Shown in pieces: positions 25,701-37,458 of a DNA stretch of 64,000 nucleotides (position 1 is the stretch's first letter; each line of letters begins with the position of its first letter). Source of the stretch: Dromaius novaehollandiae (taxonomy: Eukaryota > Chordata > Aves > Casuariiformes > Dromaiidae); assembly GCF_036370855.1 (NCBI RefSeq), contig NC_088099.1:34430501-34494500 (forward strand), in the 5' to 3' direction. Under the pieces are notes generated by a model that made no database searches, was not told where the DNA came from, and saw only the letters and a program-made list of their open reading frames with translations. Position numbers and translations under genes: made by a program.

Positions 25701-28700
25701 ATTGTTTATTTTTCGTTCACTTGTCTCCCCATAGTTTTTTGTTTATTCCATTATCTAACATCATCTTATCTTCTTACTATTTTCTCAGCTTACTATGAGG
25801 TGGGGAGAGATCTCAGCAGTTCTCTGGAACCCCATTCAATGTACTCTGATTATCTCTGCATTAATGGTTTCCTTAACTATCCCAGCATTGCATAGAGGAG
25901 GTCCATTTATGTCAGCGGTGCTGGCAGAATCACAGACTTCTGGTAGCTGGCACGGATGCAGCTGGCAGCGGGTTAGGAGTGAAGCGGCCTAGTTTCTATT
26001 AGCTCCATCTATGCTGTCTCCAGCCTGCACCTTTGCTAAGCCACTGATTTAGATATTAGAATTCTGCAAGAAAATCCATTTTACTTCTATAAGGTAGAGT
26101 TACACTGGCCTAGGCACATCCGATCTTCAGAGCCCATCTCTAGGCCTTTCCAGTATTTGGGTCGGAACACCGGAAATCCCAAGAACTATGGACACAACTA
26201 CAAGAATTATGGCTAACCGCTTGGTTAAACCACAGAAATGAAACAAGTTAGAAACCTCCATTCAGCCTGACTAGAATTGTGTGTACAGTTGGAAAAAGGA
26301 GAGGAAAACCAGGATTACAGGAGTAATTCCAGCTGTGGATGTACGCGAGAGGGAGGCAGGTTGTAACAGGGAGGAGAGTACAAGAGGAACAGTCAGTTAC
26401 ACAATCCCTCATCGTCCACTTCCTTCTCAGCTTTCTCTCTGTGGTTCTCCAAACCTCATGTGCCAGATGTGACCTTCCCCCTTGTGCCGAGCCTCACTGC
26501 TTAGCAGGCTCTCAGCCACATTTGACGCTTGGCAGCGTCTCTGCACCCCACGACACTCCCATATGGGTGATTTTAGAAAAGTATCAATCAAGTTAATGCC
26601 TTGGCCACATTTACATTTAGATAGATGCTAGGCAGAGCTGTTCCACTGCAGTATGCGCTGGTAGGAATGGCCCAGTACAAAGTGGCCTAGCCCAGTGCAG
26701 TCCACTAATGCACTCCTCTCTGGGTGCCGTGTGCGCGATGTGACGATCACCTCCGCCTGCTGCTCAGTGGCTTACGAACTGCTGCCCCTGCCCTGGCAGC
26801 ACAGGTGCAGCCAGCAGGAACAGCTGCAAAGTGGCCGTGGTGTAGAAAGACATATTTGCACCATTTTTTACTAGTCCCATTTCCCACTTTAAATACTTCT
26901 TACCTGTTGAAGAGCTGTCCAAATGGACAATGTCACAAGTTACTACCTTCACTTAAGAAGACCTAATGATGGTGACTGTTTCCACTTTATAGGCTGGCAT
27001 AAGATCAGTGGGCCTGGAATCCCAAGATTCCAGTTTTGGACAACGCTTATGGAGATAAATAAGGAGACTAATTATTTTAATTTATTCCATAATTATTTTA
27101 ATTATTAATCATTTCCTTCTTGCATGCCTATTATCGGGTCCAGAGATGGGAGTGTTCCCAAGTCCTGAAGACAGACGCCCCTGAAGGCACACTCATGTGA
27201 CTCACCAGGTTCCTCTTTATCTCTTCCCACATCGTTCATAACAGGACTTCCATGAAGCTGTGTTGTTGCTTCTGGGGATACATTAAAAAGGGTACTATGC
27301 TAGACTCATTTGACTCATTTGGGAGAAGACATCTGGTTCCTGCCATCCATGCCTTTTGCATCACTCCCTTTGCAGATGCTTTTGGAGGCTGAGGGGCCCA
27401 GCCCAGCTAAAATTAATGGAAAGTGTAGGACGTGGCTGCTGAGCTATATGAGTTTGTCCTTTCAGCGGAAGAGTTTTTAGAGGTCTTATCCATCTAAAAA
27501 AGGTTACATAAGTTTTTTCACATCAGATATGAGCCCATTGCTGCTCTTGCAGAAGGAGACCACATGAAACTGAGACCAAGTGAATATGTGTGCCCTTTGG
27601 CCTGCTGGTAAGACAGTATTTGCACAGGCAGCAGCACTGTGCCCATACCCCCAGCTTGGGCTGTGAAGTAGGGTGTGCAGTGCACCACCGCAACCACTAC
27701 ACCCACACTAGCCCCTTGTACCACCAGCTCCAGGGCAGCATCAGGTCCAACGCTGCTCCGGGAAAGACTGACCCAGTGATGCCTGGTAGGCGTTTTTGAG
27801 AGGATGGAAGAGGTATGAAGCACTCAACAACAATTTTCGAGGGAGGTGCCACTGCCAGACTGCGATGGCCGGAGGGAGGGAACAGCAGTCAAAAGGAAGG
27901 AGCAGGCTGGGCAGTGCAGCAGCAAAATGAGCAGCAGCACTGCCTTGCTGGCGCAGGGAGAAAGATGTGCTGGCTGAGACACAAAGAGAGAAAGACATGG
28001 CAAAGAGTAAAGCAGGGAGAAAGAAACAGATGGGTGAGGAAGTTGGTGTTTGTTCAGCAAGAATTTGCAACTGTGCAGCCTATTTATATACTAACTGATA
28101 ATATTGTGATGACAAGTTCAGGGAGACTGTGACCTCCATTTTACATCACACAGCCCTTCTCTGCCTCCTCCTGCCACCCTCAGTCATCCAGGCACCTTCC
28201 CTGGGGCCCAGCTCCAGCTCCATAGTGCTGATTGTTTCCTAAGACCACAAGTATGTAGCAACTACTACCAATAAGCAAACCCTACGGAGGACTAGACTTG
28301 TTTACGTTAAGTGCTGAGTGTGACACAGGTAGGTGAGAAAGCAACACAGCCAGGTGGGGACAGGAATGATGTGTCAGAGAGGTGATAGCATATGAGACTC
28401 TCCTGTTTGGATACAAATCAGATTTTGGATCCTCGAAGCTCAATTAATGACATCCTTAATTAAATAAATGACATTGTAGTGCCAAACTACAGACGCAGAA
28501 AATAATCTCTGCTTGCTATACAAACAACAAGCAACTCCAAGTGCCAGAGACGTACCGGGTTGCCCAGAAATACAAGATTTCCTGAGATGATGGGATTCAC
28601 TGCCATACAAGCCTCTGGCTTCAGACAGTGACCTAGTCTCATGTCCTGCCTCAGCTCTGCCACAGCTGCATACAAGGGAGTATTTGGGTAATGACAGAGA

Positions 28701-31174
28701 GGCAAAGTAGCCTTCCTTTTGTAGTAACATGACCAAGAGGCTCTTTTCTGTGACATAAACAGCAAATATATGACTTTTGCCCTTGAAAACGCATATAATC
28801 GCAAACTGTGTCCTCCAGCCCCACATCTTCTAATTTTTTTCTCTAACTCTATTTTTAGCTTAGAACATTAAACAGTGCTGGGTTTGGGCTCTCTAAATAC
28901 GAACAGGGAAATCAAAGTGAGTTATAAAGTTGAATTGTATCTTTCTCTATCTAAAGCTAAGAGAGCTTTAGCTTCTGTATATTTTGACGTCAGTATCTCA
29001 CCATTACTCTTCAACCAGACAACAAAAGCTTCTAAGTCTGTATCTACCTCTGAGGAGGGAAAAGCAAGGAAGGAAAGAAATACAACATTATCTTCTTAAG
29101 AGAGCAGTAAAGGAATATTTTCCCCTTTTATTTCATTTTCACAAAGTATTCAGCTATTAATATAGACATCATATGCATATGGTACAAAAAAAGTAACATC
29201 AGGGCTGCCCATTTACGAATTATGAACAAAATGATTGCACCAGGAGCTGGAACATATCTTGTTAGTCTACATGGGTTATTATACTTTTTATTACAAGTTA
29301 TAATAAATTAGGACAGTTTTGATGCTCTGAACTTGTGATCTGTTAGCACTTACACCCACTTGCAGAGATATAGACATCTATGAAGTATGTGAGTGTAAAG
29401 AATTAAGCTTAGTGAGGCCAAGCTAACATTGTGTTCAAAGTTTTGTATTTCCTGTCTCTAATTCGAGGGGCTTTCATACACACTAATGTAAAACGGGTAT
29501 GCATATTTCAAAGGCTGAAGAAAAACAGCTTACTAGATTTTCTGTATACATTACTCTGAACTTTGTTTTGACATTCATGCACTCTTACAATGACAGCAGT
29601 GAAAAGGCTTGTGTGAGCTCCCAGTTTCAGATTCAGAGCATGTAGAATAAAGGAAAAGACAGATCTGCACAAGCATATCTTTTGCTATTTTTTTGATCAT
29701 GTATCTGCTTATTTTGCCCCACTAAAGTGGAGCAGCATTTCTAGAGAAACTTAATGCTCACTTCATGTGGAGAGATGAACTTTCTGAGAACTGTAGCTAT
29801 CTGCAAGTTGGGCTCAGTAAGGACAAGGTACACTATGCTGTGATAAAGGGTTTTACTGCCTTTGCTAATACTTTAGTAGATATAACCCTCTACAGAAGAG
29901 ATTTTCTATTTAAATTTTATAACTGATCTACCTCAAGCAATCAGAGGTGGTTGATTCTTTAAGACACACTAAAATTAAGTGGAGCTGGAGGAGTTTGGGG
30001 GTTTTGTCTTTTAATTCTCTGTAATTCTAAAACAGTTAAACGAATTTTGTTAAACCGTCATCAAAGGAAAGAAGTATATGCTTTGAAAAACAAATCATGG
30101 AAATGTTTATAACCCAGAGGAATGTTATAAGTAGTTAGAAGAAAACATGTTTACCAGCTGAACTCCTGGAACAGACAACAGTTGCAAAATAGTTACTACA
30201 AGGCATGTGACTGTATCAACCATAAAGAGACAGCCCCAGAAAATGGATGAGATTGAAGCAGGGTGAATCTGTCGAAGGGTATGGCTGTAATTTGGCAGTG
30301 GGATAAATACTGCTGCTAAACCACTGCTGTTTGCTCTGGTGGTGGATTTCTCACTACAATATTACAAAGGCTAACCGAAAGACAGAAATCTCTGAAAAAA
30401 GATTACAATAAAAACCCATAACAGATTTTATCTACTATTTCCCATCCATACACAGCTAAATATTACACACTATGTTTGCATAGTTAGCAGATAGATGATG
30501 TATAGAGTAGCAAGCTGAGCTTTCCACACTATATCAAGATTGTTTTTATATCATTATGGCATCTGGACATGTATGCATGTTACATGCAAACTTGGTGAGA
30601 GAGGATGTTATGCACAGAGCAGTAAGGTTTAGCTATATATCACACCATAATACACACCGCAGCCACTCAAACAATGTTAATTGTATCTGCTACTTAAGCA
30701 GCATTGCTATTTCCTCTGTATGTTATGCACGTGTTTCTTAGACAGAATCATTAGTGCTGCCTACAAATAGGGTTGCCTGACATTTCCAGTAACTTAAAAC
30801 TCCATCAGATATTAACTGTTCATGCTGAAACTTTCCAAACCTGAAGCAGAATTCATTTCAGAAAGTGCCAGGTAATATGGTTTAGCTGCTTCTGAGAATA
30901 TGTTGTTTTGCATGTATTAAAACAAAATTTTAATAACCATCTCATAGAGAAGCTCTAGGACTGTCAGATTTTTAATTAGTGCCTTGAAATTTGGCTGAGA
31001 TGCTGTCAATGATGGCATGCCTTTTGCCATTCTTGTAAACCTACCCAAAACAGAGCAAGTTATAAGCTCAAAAAAACCGTACACGTTCGCACAAGGCAGC
31101 ATGTTAGTATCCAGCTGCTAAATTTGCACAGTTCCACCTGCACAGGCTGTTCTCTAACACAGTGTGTCTTACAG
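22705..31174. other. Intergenic region between KAT2B and PP2D1
   Basis: About 8.5 kb of mostly AT-rich DNA with no recognised coding exon, RNA gene or transposon. Parts are somewhat GC-richer (24.8-25.1 kb, 27.5-28.1 kb) without a convincing splice-bounded frame. A 20-bp tandem duplication occurs at 24672-24711. The unknown first exon of PP2D1 may lie here. Confidence 0.6.
24672..24711. repeat. 20-bp tandem duplication
   Basis: Two adjacent 20-bp copies, 24672-24691 and 24692-24711, both read TCCC(A/G)GTTACAAAAGAGG and differ at two positions. No function is suggested. Confidence 0.8.
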
Positions 31175-31240
31175 GGAACCTTTTCTACAAGTTCAGCTCC
31201 CTGTGAGTTCGTAGCACCACATACCAGCTCTAAGAACAAG
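31175..31240 (+). other. Candidate upstream exon of PP2D1
   Basis: A 66-bp segment is bounded by a CTTACAG acceptor at 31173-31174 and a perfect-consensus donor CAAG|GTAAGT at 31240/31241. It is open in the frame that would join phase 0 to the AAT GAC ATG opening at 32433, adding 22 codons. It could instead be 5' UTR or chance. I cannot match it to a known PP2D1 exon from memory. Confidence 0.35.
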
Positions 31241-32432
31241 GTAAGTATTTTGTCCTAGCTCTGAGGACTCCCTTTGCTAATAATGGGAGAAGACTGAGGG
31301 TGTCTTTATATGCGTATACCCCACCACTAGCAGAAGGAGAGGTATTTGGAACTAGATGTCCAAGGGAATGGGTGCGCTGGAGTGCAGAGTCCTAGTACAT
31401 AAGCAGATAAAGTAGCAACTGATTTGGCAAGTGTCCCAGATGAAGTCAGAAAGACAGGACTGAGGAGATTGAAACTGGGCTGAAGAGGAAACAGAGACTT
31501 TTTTCTGAAGTTGGAGAACCAAACATAAGATTGCTATTATGCATATGGCTGCTATTTGCAGTTGTTCTCTTAGTTCAGGGAGCAGGGGTATTTTCTATAG
31601 ATCTAAATGCTCCAACATTGCTTGGTCCATTTGGTAGTATTTTTGACATTCATTGTGCTTTTTTAATTTAGAAAGTGACACACATGAAGCCCATTCTACA
31701 TTAAAAGAACATTAACACTGCAAAGTCCAGCTCTCATATGTAAGAAAAACAATAGAATATTGTTCATGTAAATCTACTTTATCTTTTGTGTGTCTACGTA
31801 ATATAAAACCAAGCAATGTTTTTCCATTTGATACCTAATGTCCTCAAGAGTTACAGCTGATGGCAATGAGAGTGGGATTGGAAATAATATAAAGTGATAC
31901 GTATACCAATGTTTCTGGCCCTGTTTCATATTTCACATGCAAAACTGGCCTGCATTTATCATCTTAATCTCAAATATGCTTTTCTTTTTTTTTTTTTCTT
32001 TTTTGGTAAGAATCACACTCCACTACCATGTCTGGGAAGTGATGAATACCATACAGAAAAGCTGATGAGTAACTACTTTATATTGGAGGTTTTAACAGTG
32101 TGAAGGTACAGGGCTATGTGCTGAATCACAATGAGGAAATGACGAAGTGACTAAGACCTTATTAGGTACACAAATCATCCCAAGTTGTCTTATGAATTCT
32201 GTATTTCCAAACTTTTCTGTTCTTAATTTTGCTGTATTACTAATTTTTAACATATTTCTTATTTACAATTTTTATATAATTTCACATGGAGTTCCCAGCT
32301 TCTTGACCATGTATGTGTCATTACATGGTAATGTAGAGTTTATAATACAGAGAATGAGAACAATGCTTGGGTAACATGTAGTATTATCTAATATTAAAGT
32401 AAAAATTCATAACATATTCAACTCTTTTATAG

Positions 32433-33449
32433 AATGACATGGGAGGAAAATCAGAAGATAAATCAAAGCTACCTGATTTTGAACTTTCCAGAGATGAGGA
32501 AGATCATCTGGAGAAAGTCAAGATTGTACCCAAGAATGTAGATTCCAAGGGCATTTCAATTTTTTGTTCAGTATGTCAACAAACAATATACCCACGTCAT
32601 CTTTTTTATCATAAAAAAAGAGCACACAGCCCTAAGTTTCCTGGGCTATAGTAGCCCACAGACAGACAACAGAACACTTTTAGCTTGGAGACAGAAGCTG
32701 ATTTCAAAACTGACCAGGCTTCCTAGATATTCTGAGAGACCTAGGCAGAAGATTGATTATTCATTTGAATTCCTCATGGATAAACAGACTTGCACATCAT
32801 GTTGTGATCTTGACAACATTAACAATTCTAGCACTCTTAAGAAAGTAAAAAATTCTTTAATAAAGGCATTATCAATTTATCAAGATAAAAATTCTACTTG
32901 GCAAGGAGACATGGAAGACATATATTGTGCTGGACAATTATGGAAGTAGGTCAGAGACATGTTTTCTCAGGTTAGTTGATGGCTATCATGGTGTGACAGC
33001 TGCAGAAGCAGTTTCAGCTGAGCTTCCACTTTTATTTCTTGACCAACTTGCTCAAGCAGATTCCTCCTACATGAAGAGTAAGGATGAACAGGAAATTCTA
33101 GATTCTTTTGCCACAGTAATCACAGCAGATTACAGGGAAAAAGAGAGGATTTTCTCTGATAAACAGGACAATGACAAGACTAAGAAGACAAATACTTACA
33201 AATGGATTCACAAAGCATATGCCAAGTCCTTCTGGAGAATGGACAGACTTTTACAACTAGGAAGGAATGAAGTTTCCAAAGTTCACTGGAGCAGCTGTTC
33301 AACTGTTACCTGTTTGGTGGAGAGAATGCACAATGAAAAGACAGATAGCACTGAGGAGGAAGAAAGCAAATATTTTGAAAACCATGGGCATAGTCCACTA
33401 GCCAGGACATCCAAAGGTGTTGCTGGGTTACTGCACATTGTTAATATTG
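32433..33449 (+). CDS. PP2D1: PP2D1 large 5' coding exon, with two frameshifts
   Basis: The acceptor TTTTATAG ends at 32432 and the first in-frame ATG is at 32439. The initial frame reads a C-x2-C-x11-H finger (CSVCQQ...YH). After the A7 run the homologous frame moves by one (HTALSFLGY, then LISKL, ALSIYQDKN). After about 32925 it moves again (VLDNYGSRSETCFL through GVAGLLHIVNI). The segment lengths are about 58, 103 and 174 codons, each free of stops in its own frame. The donor ATTG|GTATGT begins at 33450. Confidence 0.88.
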
Positions 33450-36400
33450 GTATGTACATTTTAGGGTAGATTTTTTGTTTCTTTTTCTTTACCCAATAAA
33501 AAGAAAAAAATAAGCTAATTTGGAGATTTGCTGGGACATGATATTTGGAGATAAAAGGCTGCAATTGTTTTAACTTAGCAATGTGAAAAAGACATGGTAA
33601 AATCCCTTGCAATTGATGCTGGTATCAGGCAACAAGAATTGGACTTATTAGATGAGAACCCTCATTGTGATGTTGGAGTTAGAGCAGTAAAGTCAATTTA
33701 CTAACATGAAAGATGCAACTAAGAAACATTCCGTAATACCGAAGTGATGTGTAAACATAAAAATATTTTTTTGAAAGAGAAAGGCTTAAGATGTCATCAT
33801 TTTAGGGCAGACAATCATAAATATTCTGGTTTTAGGCCTGATAAATCCCTTGTGTCTATGAAACATGTTTAATCTTTTCTTCTTTTAATAATTTTTTTCC
33901 TTGAGACTAAGTGCCAGCATATTCTGCTACCAGCAAACTGAAAACATTATCTGTGGGGATTACTGGAATTATCAATTACTGAAATAGCAATTGGCTGTTC
34001 TTTACTGCTGTTACTGAAGCTCTGTTTAGCCCTGTTTGTTGTAAAGAGGAATCCTGCTCTGCCCTTTTATAGTGGGGAAAATCTGTTATTAGTTGTAAAG
34101 AAAAATACTGACACATTCCCAATTCTTTTCCCCCCTAGCCCCGCTGCAGGCAGCACACTGAACAAAGCTCTTGCAGTTCTTCGTAGCTTTAGCTGTTATA
34201 TTTACCTACTGATGATTTTTGATACCAGTTAAATTTTCTTGTATATAAGACAGTTTTAAGATTATAAGCAAGGCACCTGCTTTCCTGTAAAGGAGTACAC
34301 AACCAGAATCATATAAAAAAAGCTGTTGTGTGAATAGTTTCAAATAGATTTGCATCTATGGTTACATACTCCAGTGTCTTCCAATCTCTACTTTAGGCAT
34401 GTCACTAGCACTATTCTTTTTTTTTTTATTCTCTCTAGTATTTAATAAGGAGTGCATTCACACTGCAACTTTCAATCAATAGAGGCACTAACAGACACCC
34501 TTTCCTCCTCAGATGCCTGTTTTCACAAAACTTGTAAAACTTTTTCATATTGGATCTCCATCAAATTTGACTGAAATTGAACAAGAAGCTCAAAGATCAG
34601 TAGGAAACAGATAATCATCTATGAAGAGGCTTCATTTCTTTAGGAGGAAAAAAATCATATTCCATATTTGGAAAGACTGACCCCACATATAAAAATTATT
34701 ATTTTTGCACAAAAGGTAAGCCTCTGTGAGTTTGAGGAAGCCTATAAACCAACACGAACTATCACTGACATAAATAAACTAGTCTACAACCCTTTCCTTT
34801 CCTCCATTCTTCTAACATTTGTTGCTATATCCATAGTGCCTCTACCTTATGCTGGCAACAAGCATTTTTGTAGCTACCTGATGAATGAGACCAAGCAACA
34901 GACCCAGCTGAAAATTAACCTGTCAAAAAAAAAAAAAAAAAAAAAAAGATTTTAACCACTTCTGTTTTTCTGTTTCCCAAGTTGGTTAACCACACAGCAG
35001 CACAAATGTTGTACTGCCACAAGGGAAAGGCATAGAGTAAGACCACGGTGAGCAACAAAGGGAAGTCGAAGGAAGACTTCTGACAACAACCCTGTCTTAG
35101 ATTCTACAGACTAAGTTTCAAGACTTGGTAAACCAATAATTAAAAGCACCTTACCATATGAACCAAGCCACACAGATCTCTCCATTCTTCAGAAGTAGTA
35201 CATTTATTCTGACAAAAGCCTGCTAAGCCACATTGTAAAGCCAACTACAGTCACATCTAACCTTTTTCCCCTACTGAACTTAAGATACCCACCAAGGAAC
35301 TAAAAATTGCACTAAACCTTGGGAAATCAACCTCCATGTAATCCAACTTCTGCCAGCAGTCTGCAACTGTGGTTCAAGGGCCCCAAAACATGCAAAAATG
35401 CAGAACAATATACTTTAAGAGTTCAAACATATCTCGCTCCAAGAAACTGCAACTTTGCTGTGACCAGTATCAAAACCAGTAGTTTAGCACTAGCTCAGAC
35501 ATTTTTGCAGAAGTTGTAGTCATCTTTAATGGAATATAAGAATAACTCACAACAGGGATTCTAACAGGGATTTCAGAGCTAGCAAATTAATGTTTCCACT
35601 TTATTAGGGGAAAAGACCCTTCTTATTACATGTCAAGACTATTGTAAGATGAAGGTAAAACTTGGCAGACAATTCATCCAACCTAAGTTTTCTGCTTCTA
35701 GTACCTGCCTGCATCCTTTCCTCCAAGACGAAGTTTTATGCTGGCTTCAATTAAAGATATTGTAAACCCAAACTTTGTTAATGAGATAGGGCTTGAAGCG
35801 GATCAGAGATACTTTAAGCCTTTTATGATTGAAGACTACATCTTCTAACCACTTCTAAAACCACATTTATGTGATATACTAAATTTTTCACAAAGTATAT
35901 CACACTGAAGAAACGAGACTTGCCCAAGATCATTTTTCCCTTAGGAATGTGTTCTTACAGAAGTGTAGATATACTCCTTCAGCAGCAGGTGAGTAACTGA
36001 AGAGGATGGTCAGAATGCAGAGCAGGATACAGTAGCACTTGCCAGCTTTGTCTTCTTCATTTCCTCCCATGTTCAGCTTGTTCTTGTTGACTCTTTTGCT
36101 GAGTCTCTGGTTGTAGACAGAGACATCTGCATCCAAAAGTGAACTAGATTTTGTCCTTTCTTGCAACCACGTTATTTCACATGGATTATATTATACTCTT
36201 GGTTAGGTTTCCAGCTTGGAGTCCTACTCTGAGGGATCAAAAGAAATTTTGGACATCCTTCCAGTTCTCCTCTCCAGCTCTCCCCTCCAGAGAAAGGTGG
36301 AGGGGAAAGCAGCAAAGAATATATATAAATTAAGGTATTCACATTCTATAATCAATAAAGAGATGTATTCTTCAATTTGATATTCCGAGTTACCTTCTAG

Positions 36401-37458
36401 AAAAATATGCCTTCACAAAGGACATATGGAGCTGTCTCCTAAACTAGACAACACAGTATTTCCCAGGAAATACAACTGCTGTATAAGCAGTGTTTACCTA
36501 TAAACCCTTTCAAAGTAGATCTGTGCTCTACTCTAGCCAGAAAATATTAAAAATATTGTATAAAAGAGCAAATTGTGGCCAACTTAGTATCTGGAAAGCT
36601 ACCACCCCACTTCTTTCTGTAACACATCACTTCTGCACTTATGTCAACACAGGAGAATAGACCAATACTGTCCCCTAATATAGAAACTGTGTCCTCCCAG
36701 CTTAGCCATAAGGATTTCAAACACTGCATTACTTCTTTTCAGAAGTGCCTTCCTTTATGCCCTGCATCCAAGTCTGATTGACATGGCCAGTCACCTGCAG
36801 TGTTTTGATTTCAACCACTTTTCACTGTCTGGGGATTTCAAGAGTGTTGAGGGAAAAGCAAAGTAGCAAATTCATCCTTGACTCTACATGGGTACTGCAA
36901 GAAATCATGCGCCCTTGGCACGCTGACCTGAGGAAGAGATTTAAGACTTCATGTTAGTAAACCCTAAATGATGTCCAAATTATTTTTCAGGTACTAGAAT
37001 ATTTTATATCCTTAAAAAGTCTGAATCTCAAACTTTTTGATGGGTTAATTCAGCAGTAACATTTTGAAAGCACTCATTCCTTCAGAAAGGAGTATCTGAG
37101 AAAAGATTACTTAACATCATCTGTATATACTCTTGCTTAAAAACCAGTCAAGGTGCAACATTTCTGTCAGACTGCACTTTAAGCTCTGTGAAACGTCCCT
37201 TAGATTTGTCAAAAAAGTTTAGCTGCAGCCAGAAGAAAGATGTTCTGGAATAGCCTTCTGAATAATGGAAGGAAAAAAACCACAGAAAACCTTGTTGTAA
37301 AATGGAAAGGGATTCACTGATGGAAGTATGGTTACTTGTAATAGCAGAAAATTCAACTATGACCTTAGTTTTCTACAGTCCTTAGTAAAAGGCTAATTAC
37401 TGATGTAACAGCAATATCTACAAAAAACAGTTCGCCATAAAATATTCTCTTATTTTAG
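33450..37458 (+). other. PP2D1: PP2D1 intron
   Basis: A 4-kb AT-rich intron with a poly(A) run of 23 at 34925-34947. The longest open frame inside (34668-34955) ends in that A run and resembles nothing I know. No other element was seen. Confidence 0.75.

Noticed and set aside
34668-34955. 95-codon frame in the PP2D1 intron ending in a lysine run
   Set aside because: The end is just the poly(A) tract. I could not establish a retroposed gene, as there is no recognisable parent or target-site duplication.
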